Part shown: positions 18,728 through 26,868 of the stretch, piece by piece | Position numbering within the stretch: the first letter of the stretch is position 1 | Layout of the letters: every line of letters begins with the position of its first letter | Assembly: GCF_000195915.1 (NCBI RefSeq) | Contig: NC_002578.1 | Location: 62,001 to 126,000 of the forward strand | DNA from: Thermoplasma acidophilum DSM 1728 | Lineage (GTDB): Archaea; Thermoplasmatota; Thermoplasmata; Thermoplasmatales; Thermoplasmataceae | Length of the DNA stretch: 64,000 nt | Direction of reading: 5' to 3' | Position numbers and translations under genes: made by a program | The notes under the pieces: generated by a model | Database searches by the model: none | Told to the model about the DNA's origin: nothing | The model's input: the letters and a program-made list of their open reading frames with translations, nothing else

Positions 18728-19309
18728 ATGTTCATAGCTATTGAGGGCATAGATGGCGCTGGCAAAACAACACTTGCAAGAGGCATAGGAAATATGCTAT
18801 TGGGCGAAGGCTATCGTGTCTACATGACGAAGGAGCCTACAGATGGCATGGAAAACTATGCTGGCGATGGAGTAGAACTTTTTCTCAAGTTCACGATAAA
18901 CAGGTATGCGCATCAAAGAGAGATAGATCGTCACATTAAGAATGGTGAAATTGTCATATGCGACCGCTACATAAGGTCATCATACGCATATCAGTTTGAA
19001 GGCATAGCTGAGTTCTTTGGAAATTCCGAAAAGGCGTGGGAGTGGATGGACAGCGTATCTGAAATTATAAAGATCAGGCCGGATGTGCAGATATACGTGG
19101 ACGTGGATGAGGAAACAGCCATGGAACGCATATCCAGGAGGGGCCTTAGAAATCCACATTTTGAGAACGAGCAGAAGCTTAGGAGTGTACGCCAGATATA
19201 CAAAGGATTTCAGTGGGATCTGATCGTTGATGGTGGCAGGGACAAGGAAGCAATTATATCTGAAACCTTTGAAAAAATAATTGCGAGGTTACGTCAGGAA
19301 AAGACATGA
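18728..19309 (+). CDS. tmk: Thymidylate kinase
   Basis: A 193-residue P-loop kinase phosphorylating dTMP to dTDP. EGIDGAGKTTLARGI (P loop from residue 6) contains the usual GxxGxGKTT, TKEPTDG is the TKEP loop that positions dTMP, and CDRYIRSSYAYQ is the DRY motif. A lid with RISRRGLR follows. Length is slightly short but complete. It is 32 bases before purN on the same strand, so the two nucleotide genes may be co-transcribed. Confidence 0.92.
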   Translation: MFIAIEGIDGAGKTTLARGIGNMLLGEGYRVYMTKEPTDGMENYAGDGVELFLKFTINRYAHQREIDRHIKNGEIVICDRYIRSSYAYQFEGIAEFFGNSEKAWEWMDSVSEIIKIRPDVQIYVDVDEETAMERISRRGLRNPHFENEQKLRSVRQIYKGFQWDLIVDGGRDKEAIISETFEKIIARLRQEKT

Positions 19310-19341
19310 GAGAAGCATACAATTAAGACGGTCGCAAGGAT

Positions 19342-19953
19342 ATGGATCTGGCCATGAAGAATATATGCATACTGGTGTCCGGGACTGGTACAACCCTTCA
19401 GGCGGTCATTGATGCCATTGCAGGCGGAAAGCTTGATGCCAGGATATCAGAAGTTATAGCGGATCGTGAATGCATGGCAGCAGATCGTGCAAGAAAGGCT
19501 GGTGTTAAAACAGTTGTCGTGAGGCGTGGAAGGAATTTCCAGTCCGATCTGATGAAGGAAATGGAGAATTCATGTGCGGATTTCTTTCTCCTGGCGGGTT
19601 TCCTCAGCATACTGGATGCTGGCATAATTGAGAGATTTAGAAACAGGATAATAAACACACATCCAAGCCTTCTTCCCTGTTTTGGCGGAAAGGGATTCTA
19701 TGGAATGAGGGTGCATGAGGCTGTTATTGAAAGCGGAGCAAAGTTCTCTGGATGCACGGTCCACTTCGTAACAGAAGAAATAGATGGTGGCCCCATAATA
19801 CTACAAAGAGTACTGCAGGTTGATGATGTCGACACGCCCGAAACCCTTGAGAACAAGATACATGCCATAGAGCATTCTGCCGTACTGCAGGCACTGAACA
19901 TAATCATATCTGGGAACTATAGAATAGTGGGAAAACGTGTAATAGTGGCGTAG
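19342..19953 (+). CDS. purN: Phosphoribosylglycinamide formyltransferase
   Basis: About 203 residues, using 10-formyl-tetrahydrofolate (or the archaeal equivalent) to formylate GAR in purine synthesis. The GAR site LVSGTGTTLQAVIDAI, the FLLAGFLSIL strand, the NTHPSLLP motif with catalytic Asn and His, and GCTVHFVTEEIDGGPII with the catalytic Asp are all intact. A second ATG at 19354 (MKNICILVSG) gives the more usual N-terminus and may be the true start. purM, an adjacent pathway step, is in this window at 25252. Confidence 0.92.
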   Translation: MDLAMKNICILVSGTGTTLQAVIDAIAGGKLDARISEVIADRECMAADRARKAGVKTVVVRRGRNFQSDLMKEMENSCADFFLLAGFLSILDAGIIERFRNRIINTHPSLLPCFGGKGFYGMRVHEAVIESGAKFSGCTVHFVTEEIDGGPIILQRVLQVDDVDTPETLENKIHAIEHSAVLQALNIIISGNYRIVGKRVIVA

Positions 19954-20049
19954 ACGATACAAGGCGCGGAATGCGATAGCCCGTATTCATTGTCTTGGGT
20001 CTGCGTTTGCCATGGAAACAGAAAAATAGATTCAACCAATCATTGTGTG

Positions 20050-20111
20050 GATCACTGTGATGAGAATTCATCTTTCTGATATATGATGAAAGACGGGCAG
20101 GCTGAGTGATC
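20050..20111 (+). ncRNA. Box C/D guide sRNA
   Basis: All elements of an archaeal box C/D methylation guide are present in order. Terminal stem GATCACT (20050-20056) pairs with AGTGATC (20105-20111). Box C GTGATGA is 20057-20063, guide one 20064-20075 (12 bases), box D' CTGA 20076-20079, a 3-base spacer, box C' ATGATGA 20083-20089, guide two 20090-20101 (12 bases) and box D CTGA 20102-20105. Both guides have the canonical 12-base length and the C'/D' spacing is right. Such RNAs assemble with L7Ae, Nop5 and fibrillarin and direct 2'-O-methylation of rRNA or tRNA at the fifth base from D or D'. Targets were not identified. It lies in the gap after purN. Confidence 0.85.
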
Positions 20112-20158
20112 TCAAAATATTTTATGTTCCAATTTTTCTTTTCTGAACGTTCCTATGT

Positions 20159-20368
20159 TCATTCATTGTCGTAGAATGAGTGGAATTCCTCCCTCTTCTT
20201 CTCCGCATTGTATATGTATATGTGATCTCCTTCATCTGCCGTTATCTTATGTGTGCCATCACAGTAGGGCTTATGCGACGACAGGCCGCAGCCACATATG
20301 TGTACTTCCTTATCGCCCACCTTTACCACGTAGGGATGATCCCTTGTGTGCAGTACAAGTCTTGCCAT
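20159..20368 (-). CDS. CDGSH-type iron-sulfur protein
   Basis: A 69-residue protein with the CDGSH pattern CGCGLSSHKPYCDGTH. Cys25, Cys27, Cys36 and His40 are the three-Cys one-His ligands of a redox-active, pH-sensitive [2Fe-2S] cluster. There is no membrane anchor, unlike mitoNEET, so it is probably a cytosolic electron carrier or cluster donor. It is a stand-alone single-motif protein. It precedes no obvious partner, and the KaiC-like gene on the same strand ends 57 bases upstream of its start. Confidence 0.9.
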   Translation of the reverse strand: MARLVLHTRDHPYVVKVGDKEVHICGCGLSSHKPYCDGTHKITADEGDHIYIYNAEKKREEFHSFYDNE

Positions 20369-20425
20369 AACATACGATCGGTCTTCTGGTTAAAATACGT
20401 TTTGAAAAGTATGCAGGACAAAGTG

Positions 20426-21142
20426 CTATTTTATTCTTTCCACATTGAATGATCCAAGCGTGAATGTCCCTTCCTCGGGGTATATTCTCACCCACTCCTT
20501 TGTTCTTATGCGTTTAAGGGTAAGAACCCTCAGATAATCCCTGTCTCCGTCGTTTCTGAAATGCAGCGCAGAATCCATCAGATATGCAAACCATTCAGAT
20601 CTATCTTCAGGCACAAAATCATCCACAGCATAGATCGATACGAGTGATCTTTTCCTGTTCATATTTATCAGCTGAACAAAGAAACGATCCGTGTTTTGGT
20701 CCTTGGCGATAAGATATCTTGTAGCAGAAAGCATGACAAACACATATTCGTCCATCTTCTGCACGGTTGACGTTATCTGCTTGAGCACTGAGGGTATGTT
20801 TCCAGGATCATCAAGCATCTCTGTATTTGATGGTGCAGATATCTGGAACGGTTTTGCAAACCCATCTAGGATATGTACCATGTCCGTATTTGTTCCGCTG
20901 CGCACCAGATCGGCCATTATACCTTCGGACGGAAAGTCAAAATCGACAAGAACAACTCCTATTCCACTGTTTGCCGACTTTTTTATAAAGCTATAGATAA
21001 AGCTCCTTTTCTGCGAAAAATTATTGCCTCTAACTACCACATTATCGTTCCTGTCAAAACCTCCATAGAAGAGATCGTCCAGGCGCTCTATTCCCGTTGA
21101 AATCTTCTGTACTTTCTGGATTCCGTCCTGATCTAGCGCCAT
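20426..21142 (-). CDS. KaiC/RadA-like protein with degenerate ATP site
   Basis: A 238-residue protein with the layout of a single KaiC/RecA-like domain: ISTGIERLDDLFYGGF resembles the KaiC start (TGI..LD..L.GG). A strand and the P-loop position follow, but this reads VVRGNNFSQKRSFI and lacks GxxxxGK[S/T]. The Walker B position (YVFVMLSATRYL) has no acidic residue. It is therefore probably a non-catalytic member, as seen in several archaeal paralogue families. A TATA box (TTTTTATATCAG, minus strand, near 21160-21171) sits about 25 bases before the start. Function unknown. Confidence 0.65.
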   Translation of the reverse strand: MALDQDGIQKVQKISTGIERLDDLFYGGFDRNDNVVVRGNNFSQKRSFIYSFIKKSANSGIGVVLVDFDFPSEGIMADLVRSGTNTDMVHILDGFAKPFQISAPSNTEMLDDPGNIPSVLKQITSTVQKMDEYVFVMLSATRYLIAKDQNTDRFFVQLINMNRKRSLVSIYAVDDFVPEDRSEWFAYLMDSALHFRNDGDRDYLRVLTLKRIRTKEWVRIYPEEGTFTLGSFNVERIK

Positions 21143-21172
21143 ATGAAAAAAGAGTGTGTACTGATATAAAAA

Positions 21173-22369
21173 TTATTTTTGTCGGTATGGCTTGAATGTA
21201 CCAGAGACAACCCATGGAGGTTCCTTATCATCGAATGGTTCCATACCTGAAACCTGATATTTTTCAACGATGTCCTCGTTAACCTTGCATACGCCAGGCT
21301 CGTTGGTCAGCGTGAAGTATCCATTCTCGAGCTTATAGCCAGAGGACACGAGCTTCTTCTTCCAATCTGGCCAGAACATTTCAAAGCTCTCCTGTATTAT
21401 GAAGTTGGTTATGGTAGTATCCAGATTCAGCGTTGCTGCGGTCTGTATGGGCCCGAATGCGTTGTGCGGCGCTACAGGTATACCGAAGCCATCTGCGATA
21501 GCGGCTATCTTCTTTCCCTCCAGTATGCCTCCTGAGTTGGTAAGATCTGGCTGTATTATGTCAACCAGTTTCTGTGAGATGAACCTAGCAAATATCTTCT
21601 TGTTAAGTACTCTTTCCCCAAGCGCTATCGGAACCCTGTAGTAGTTCTTCAGATCTAGCAGGTCGTGATCAAGGTCAGGATGCAGGGGTTCCTCGTAAAA
21701 GAACGGATGGTATTCCTCCAGAGCCATGCCGGCCTTTATGGCTGCTATCTTCGAAAACCTGCCATGGTATTCGATCAACAGGTCTACCTTATCACCAAGC
21801 TCGGATCTGAGCGTTCCAACTATGTTTCTGGCATTCTCTAGGCCGTCGTTTGTTATTGAATCGTAGTTATCACCGAAGGGATCAAACTTCATTGCTGTGA
21901 ATCCCATCTTCACAACTTCCTTTGCCTTCTTGAGGAAGTCATCTGGCGATACGCAGTCATTGTACCAGCCATTGGCATAGGCCCTCATCTTCTGGTTTAC
22001 TTCTCCGCCCAGAAGCTTGTACACTGGAGTACCAAGCTGCTTTCCTATCAAATCCCATGAGGCTATTTCGAATGCGCTCAATGCTGAGGTCGCCTCCATG
22101 GACACAGGAAGGTAGAACGAATTTCTGTAAAAGTCGAAAACGTTGCGTTCCACATTGAAGAAGTCCTTTCCGTTGAAGACCCTTGCAACTTCCTTCATGC
22201 TCTCAAGCACCGGAAGCGTCATGAGTGTCGTCGGTGCTTCGCCATATCCGACAAGTCCGTCAGCGCTTGTTATCTTCACAAGCAAAATCGTTGAACTCCA
22301 GGGAGAGGAAGTCTCACGCGATTTTTCTCCCATCTCTATTATCTCTATGTTTTTGATGGTAGAATTCAT
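21173..22369 (-). CDS. gad: D-gluconate dehydratase (enolase superfamily)
   Basis: A 398-residue mandelate racemase/enolase-superfamily enzyme. The metal ligands appear in order in DLLIEYHGRF (lower confidence), FYEEPLHPD and ALGERVLNKK; MGFTAMKFDPFGD carries the general-base Lys and VAPHNAFGPIQ the general-acid His. The gluconate dehydratase of T. acidophilum (Ta0085m, from memory) is of this type, and the gene order here fits that number. It turns gluconate into 2-keto-3-deoxygluconate in the non-phosphorylated Entner-Doudoroff route. The substrate of that step is used by the KDG kinase at 52604. Other sugar-acid substrates remain possible. Confidence 0.85.
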   Translation of the reverse strand: MNSTIKNIEIIEMGEKSRETSSPWSSTILLVKITSADGLVGYGEAPTTLMTLPVLESMKEVARVFNGKDFFNVERNVFDFYRNSFYLPVSMEATSALSAFEIASWDLIGKQLGTPVYKLLGGEVNQKMRAYANGWYNDCVSPDDFLKKAKEVVKMGFTAMKFDPFGDNYDSITNDGLENARNIVGTLRSELGDKVDLLIEYHGRFSKIAAIKAGMALEEYHPFFYEEPLHPDLDHDLLDLKNYYRVPIALGERVLNKKIFARFISQKLVDIIQPDLTNSGGILEGKKIAAIADGFGIPVAPHNAFGPIQTAATLNLDTTITNFIIQESFEMFWPDWKKKLVSSGYKLENGYFTLTNEPGVCKVNEDIVEKYQVSGMEPFDDKEPPWVVSGTFKPYRQK

Positions 22370-22557
22370 GATTGAGATATCCTCTCATTCCTCATAAAAC
22401 TGTTGTGATTTTAGAAGACATTGCATAATCCAATCAAATTATAAATACGAGTGCGGCTGTATCGGCTTTCAACGCTATATTTTTGATATGGTTGTTTTAT
22501 GGAAAAGTTATGGTTTGGGGGGAGCAATAAAACATGTTTTCAGGAAGCATGTGCTGG

Positions 22558-22672
22558 CTTCTTCTTGAGAGAAGAGTCGAACGTTCAGCGTTTATGGTAC
22601 GCTGGAAACGTATTAACCATGCGAATTTCAGGCGTATGATCGCATATCTATATTCGAACGATCACGATCGAA
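22558..22672. other. Cluster of hairpins, possible structured RNA
   Basis: Four potential hairpins lie within 115 bases of the 323-base gap between the MBL gene and gluconate dehydratase. (1) CTTCT 22558-22562 with AGAAG 22570-22574. (2) ACGTT-CAGCGT 22581-22591 with ACGCTG-ga-AACGT 22599-22611, an 11-bp stem with one 2-base bulge. (3) ATGCGA 22619-22624 with TCGCAT 22640-22645. (4) TTCGA 22653-22657 with TCGAA 22668-22672. An open frame on the plus strand here looks like chance. The gap also holds a TATA-like GTATTTATAATTT near 22438-22450 (minus strand) for the dehydratase gene. Confidence 0.35.
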
Positions 22673-22692
22673 CATTACGGCTCAGGAGCAGA

Positions 22693-23301
22693 TCAGAGCT
22701 GTACCTTATCACCGTGTCCTGGAAGCACCAGATAGCCCTTCATGCCCTTTATTATCTCCAGGGATCTCTCTGCGCTGTTGATCTCGTAAGAGAAACTCTT
22801 GTTGATCTTAAGTTCGCCGCCAGATTCCACGGCCGCGTCCCCGCTGAAAAGAATATGCAGATCTTCAACTATGTATGATGTGCTGCCAATGGTGTGGCCT
22901 GGTGTTGCCATCTCCTCAATGCCGGGGATGCTTGCCTTAGAAACTGGTTTTACATCTTTGACAGGCTCGAACTTCAGCATTCCGGTTATCATTCTGCCAA
23001 AGAAGGATCTTGGTTTTGGAGGATCTTCTTCTCCCCTTATGATCTTCATCTCCAGATCGGGTACGTAAATCTCAGGATTGAACCTCTCCGATATTTCCTT
23101 TAGACCGCCGACATGGTCCGCATGGTGATGCGTTACTATCACGTAATCTGGCTTTGTCCCATTCTTGTTAAAGTAATCTATTATTTTCTTACCCCCACCG
23201 GCTGTTCCGGTATCGATGAGGATATTCTTTCCATCCAGCGTCAGAAGGTATGAATTCGCGGTTACCCCGTCAATCCTCTCAACACCTTCACTGATCTTCA
23301 T
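22693..23301 (-). CDS. Metallo-beta-lactamase-fold hydrolase
   Basis: About 202 residues. The zinc motif THHHADH (His58, His60, Asp62, His63 from the 23301 start) is followed by ATPGHTIGSTS, SGDAAVES and a C-terminal LPGHGD, all standard for this fold. Glyoxalase II-like or related thioester/lactone hydrolysis is possible; no substrate can be inferred. A GTG at 23316 and ATGs at 23310 and 23301 could start translation. The TATA-like TTTTTATAATC near 23320-23330 (minus strand) favours 23301 with no leader. Confidence 0.88.
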   Translation of the reverse strand: MKISEGVERIDGVTANSYLLTLDGKNILIDTGTAGGGKKIIDYFNKNGTKPDYVIVTHHHADHVGGLKEISERFNPEIYVPDLEMKIIRGEEDPPKPRSFFGRMITGMLKFEPVKDVKPVSKASIPGIEEMATPGHTIGSTSYIVEDLHILFSGDAAVESGGELKINKSFSYEINSAERSLEIIKGMKGYLVLPGHGDKVQL

Positions 23302-23508
23302 AGAATACATATCCACTAAGATTATAAAAACATTAATCGATGGAGATCACAGCTAAGCAAAGGCAATCTCATTTAACGTTGACTAATCCACAAATTATTG
23401 AGACAGTGCGAAATACGAAATAAAGTGCAAATGAATATATCAAAAGTTTGAAAAATTTTTACTGTAAATATATAGAAATGATTTTAATATCGATTTCGAT
23501 ACACCGAT

Positions 23509-24333
23509 ATGGCCTTTGCAAATGCCAATGATCTGCACAGCTATTTTGTGGGTACAAGATTTCAGTTCACATACTATTTCAGGAGCCGGAGATTTGTTGG
23601 GCTTCTCATATTCTCAGTGCTAATAACTGCATTGATACTGTTTCTTGACCTTCACTATAACTATTCGCTGTATAAGTCCGAAAACTCGGCAGATTTCCTC
23701 AACGCGTACTTCTCAAGCGATATAATCGCGTATTTTGCTATACTCGCAGCCTTCTTTGGTGGGGACATGGTTTCCATGGATCTTGGCACAAATACAGCCT
23801 ATTACACGCTGGTCCAGCCCATAAGGCGCAGTGTTCTGTATATAGGCAGGTACACCGCGGCCTTTTTTTCAACTGCTGTACTTGTACTGATAGTATATCT
23901 GGGTGGCATCGCAGGATCGCTCTACCTTTACGGTGAAGTTTCGGATCTCATCCTTCCATCCTTCGGTTTCGCGCTTCTATACATGCTTGCATTGATATCA
24001 TTCGCAACGCTCTTTAGCGCCATATTCAAAACTCCAAGCATTGGCCTTGTTGTATCAATACTGTTCCTTTTACTCGTTTATCCGGCGGTGCAGGGCATAC
24101 TCTCTGCGCTGGCTGGGATCAACCCATGGATGTTCGTAACTTACGTCGGGCAGATGATATACCTTGTCTATGAAAAGAGCTACCCGGTGCATGCGGTTAC
24201 TCACACGCACTTTGCCACCATATATACGTTCAATCCGACTGGAAACGAGGCCATAATTGTGATGCTTGGGTACATTATCGTGTTCTCGCTGATATCTATC
24301 CTCGTATTCACAAGAAAGGAGATAAAGGGGTGA
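23509..24333 (+). CDS. ABC-2 type transporter permease
   Basis: A 274-residue protein with about six membrane segments. The region GGDMVSMDLGTNTAYYTLVQPIRRSVLYIGRY has the ABC-2 family pattern, where an amphipathic helix with a conserved acidic residue and P.RR sits between the second and third helices. It is followed after 3 bases by an ABC ATPase gene, so the pair encodes an export module like that at 457-2860. A TATA box (TTTTAATAT near 23480) lies about 26 bases before the ATG. The partner ATPase gene is frameshifted, so function is uncertain. Confidence 0.82.
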   Translation: MAFANANDLHSYFVGTRFQFTYYFRSRRFVGLLIFSVLITALILFLDLHYNYSLYKSENSADFLNAYFSSDIIAYFAILAAFFGGDMVSMDLGTNTAYYTLVQPIRRSVLYIGRYTAAFFSTAVLVLIVYLGGIAGSLYLYGEVSDLILPSFGFALLYMLALISFATLFSAIFKTPSIGLVVSILFLLLVYPAVQGILSALAGINPWMFVTYVGQMIYLVYEKSYPVHAVTHTHFATIYTFNPTGNEAIIVMLGYIIVFSLISILVFTRKEIKG

Positions 24334-24336
24334 AAA

Positions 24337-25258
24337 ATGGCATCTATAGAGCTTGTTAACGTATCTAAGTACTTCGGAAAATTCAAAGCGCTGGAAGACG
24401 TATCGTTCAGATACGATGAGAACGGCGCCATTGGATATCTCGGCCCAAATGGCGCAGGAAAAACAACAACGCTGAAGATACTCACGAACTTATTAAGGCC
24501 GTCTTCCGGAAAGGCAATGATAAACGGGATAGACGTAAACAGAGATCCCGTTGGTGCATTCAAGAGCATGGGATCCGTCATAGAATCGCCATCTCCATTC
24601 CCCTATTTCACAGTTGAAGATTCATTGATGTTCGTAGCGGAACTAAGGAAGATGAGCAAGAAGGATGCAAGGGATCGGATCGAGTACTATGCCAAGGCGC
24701 TTGCTCTTCCAGACCTGGAAAAGAAGATAGGCGATCTCTCAAAGGGCAGAGGCAGAGGTCGTCATAGCCGCAGCACTCTTGCCGGATCCTGAAGTGCTTC
24801 TGCTGGACGAGCCGACCAGCGGCCTCGACCCATTCGAGATGAAGATAATCCGCGATCTGATAATAAAGCTCAAAAGCGATAGGCTCGTCCTCATGAGTTC
24901 TCATCTCTTATCCGAGGTTTCTGAAGTATGCGATGAAGTCATATTCATCAATCATGGCAGGATACTTGCAAGAGATAAAGTTGCAAATATATCAAGGGAG
25001 TTCAGGGCAAAGGCCGTTATAGTGGAATTTCTAGATCCGGTTGATGATAAGATAATATCTACCATCAAAGGTATGGGGTTGGAGGTTCAGAAGAACAACG
25101 GAAATTCGGTCATAATAGCATATGACGGAAACAATGAGGCACGCGCAGAGATATTAAGGAAGCTCATTGAGGTCGGGAGGGTCATAAGGTACGATAGCGT
25201 TGGATCAGAGCTTGAGGAGGCCTATATATCAATACTTAAAAATGGATCGGATCAGTAA
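24337..25258 (+). pseudogene. ABC transporter ATPase gene with frameshift in the signature motif
   Basis: Frame one (24337-24792) encodes residues up to the signature: Walker A LGPNGAGKTTTLK and the Q-loop region are normal, then GDLSKG turns into RGRGRHSRS and a stop. Frame two (open through 24779-25258) continues from VVIAAALLPDPE with Walker B and D-loop LLLDEPTSGLDP and H-loop LMSSHLLSE. The shift lies in a GGCAGAGGCAGAGG repeat at 24745-24758. An intact family member would read SKGMRQRVVIA, so two bases appear to be missing. Either a genuine recent inactivation or a sequencing error. It overlaps purM by 7 bases, tail to tail. Confidence 0.8.
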
Positions 25259-26268
25259 TACCCCTTCAACGATACCTCATACTTCGGTATCTCAACCCCA
25301 GATCCGTTTTCCACATGGCCCATAACCTTAACGGGCACTTTGCCTTTCAGTGCGTTCATTATATCCACCTTTTCATCCTCATCTATGACCAGTACAAAAC
25401 CAGTGCCCATGTTGAAGATCTCGAACATCTGGGCATAGTTCAGGTTGCCCATCTCCATCAACCTGATAAAGACGTTTTGCGGTTCGAATGGATCGTCTAT
25501 AACGTATTTCATGTCCTTCATACGTGTTATATTCTTGAAACCGCCCCCTGTGATGTTCGCCATGCCCTTTATTGTTATTATGCCCATTATGTCCAGAATT
25601 TCCCTCACATATATCCTGGTCGGTTCTAGCAGGACTTCATAGGTTTTCTTGGAATCGCCGGGGAACGTGTCCTGAAGATCGAGATTATTGTCCGCAATTA
25701 TCTTCCTGACGGTGGTGAAGCCATTTGAATGCAGGCCGCTGCTGCCAAGTCCAATTATTACGTCACCTTCCTTTATATTCGAACCTGTTATTATCTGGTT
25801 TTTCTGCACTATCCCTATCACGGCGCCGGAGATATCTATATGCTTGACAACATCGGGCAGTACCGCAGTCTCGCCTCCCACTATGCTGATGTTCGCCATC
25901 TGTGCTCCCACATTGAATCCGGTACCGAGTTGCTTTGCCATTTCCTCGTCCATTTTGTTTACGGCAAGGTAGTCTACCATCGCTATTGGCTCAGATCCGA
26001 CGGTTATCGCATCGTTTACGTTCATCGCAACGCAGTCAATGCCAAGGGTATCGTATTTATTTACGGCCTCGGCAATCATGGCTTTCGTCCCAACGCCATC
26101 GTTGTTGAACGTGATGCCAAAATTCCCCATGTCAATTATAGACGTGAATCCACCTATATAACCTATATTCTTGAAATCTTCGCGGTGAAACTTAAGCTGC
26201 CTTATGAAGGTATTTACGAATTCTCCCTGAAGCTTCCTGTTGATAATCCCCCCTTCAACTTCGCTCAT
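25252..26268 (-). CDS. purM: Phosphoribosylformylglycinamidine cyclo-ligase (AIR synthetase)
   Basis: A 338-residue purine biosynthesis enzyme that closes the imidazole ring of AIR with ATP. Conserved segments are FNNDGVGTKAMIAEA, IDCVAMNVNDAITVGSEPIAMVDYLAV, VGGETAVLPD, GLGSSGLHSNGFT and ITGGGFKNI. Length and motifs are normal. Its convergent overlap with the broken ABC gene is 7 bases. Together with purN it gives two steps of the same pathway in this window, but they are not linked in one operon. Confidence 0.95.
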   Translation of the reverse strand: MSEVEGGIINRKLQGEFVNTFIRQLKFHREDFKNIGYIGGFTSIIDMGNFGITFNNDGVGTKAMIAEAVNKYDTLGIDCVAMNVNDAITVGSEPIAMVDYLAVNKMDEEMAKQLGTGFNVGAQMANISIVGGETAVLPDVVKHIDISGAVIGIVQKNQIITGSNIKEGDVIIGLGSSGLHSNGFTTVRKIIADNNLDLQDTFPGDSKKTYEVLLEPTRIYVREILDIMGIITIKGMANITGGGFKNITRMKDMKYVIDDPFEPQNVFIRLMEMGNLNYAQMFEIFNMGTGFVLVIDEDEKVDIMNALKGKVPVKVMGHVENGSGVEIPKYEVSLKGYY

Positions 26269-26439
26269 GATTTCGGTATCACTTCATATAATAACTTTAT
26301 TGTGATTATTCGTCAGATATGATAATACAGTCCTTTTATATATGAATATAGATAGAACTGGAGATGTCAGATATAAATATCAGATAAGTATTATGCATCA
26401 CGCATAGCAAGTTCAACTTCATGGCATCATGGTGATATA

Positions 26440-26868
26440 ATGGGAAATGGTATAAACGCTGGAAGGAAATTACTCGAAAACCGAAAGAAGTTCAGATGGT
26501 CTGATAGGGACTATAAGAGAAGAGTGCTTCAGCTTAAGAGAAAGAGCGATCCTCTTGAGGGTGCACCTCAGGCCAAGGGAATAGCCATAGAAAAAGTTGG
26601 TATAGAGGCAAAGCAGCCTAACTCAGCCATTAGAAAATGTGTCAAGGTTCAGCTTATAAAGAATGGAAGGCAGATAACCGCCTTTGCTGTCGGGGACGGT
26701 GCAATTAACTATATCGATGAGCATGATGAAGTTACCGTTGAGGGAATAGGCGGAAGGATGGGTAGAAGTAAGGGGGATATACCTGGTGTCAGGTACAAGG
26801 TTGTAGCCGTAAATGGTATATCGCTCAAGGAGCTTGTGAAGGGAAGAAAGGAGAAGACGGTGAGATAA
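26440..26868 (+). CDS. rpsL: Small ribosomal subunit protein S12 (uS12)
   Basis: A 142-residue ribosomal protein of the decoding site. The universal motif [19 protein letters not shown] is present, as are the [18 protein letters not shown] region and the archaeal C-terminal [15 protein letters not shown] at 26429-26434 is a suitable ribosome binding site 5 bases before ATG. The stop is directly followed by the S7 start. The EF-2/EF-1alpha genes that often follow in archaea are absent here. Confidence 0.97.
   Translation: MGNGINAGRKLLENRKKFRWSDRDYKRRVLQLKRKSDPLEGAPQAKGIAIEKVGIEAKQPNSAIRKCVKVQLIKNGRQITAFAVGDGAINYIDEHDEVTVEGIGGRMGRSKGDIPGVRYKVVAVNGISLKELVKGRKEKTVR

Noticed and set aside
22534-22878. 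114-codon plus-strand frame across the MBL gene end
   Set aside because: Starts in the hairpin cluster and runs antisense into a real gene; no motif and atypical codon use.
25729-26322. 197-codon plus-strand frame opposite purM
   Set aside because: Rich in Tyr and His with no domain signal; covers both purM and its promoter, unlike a real gene.
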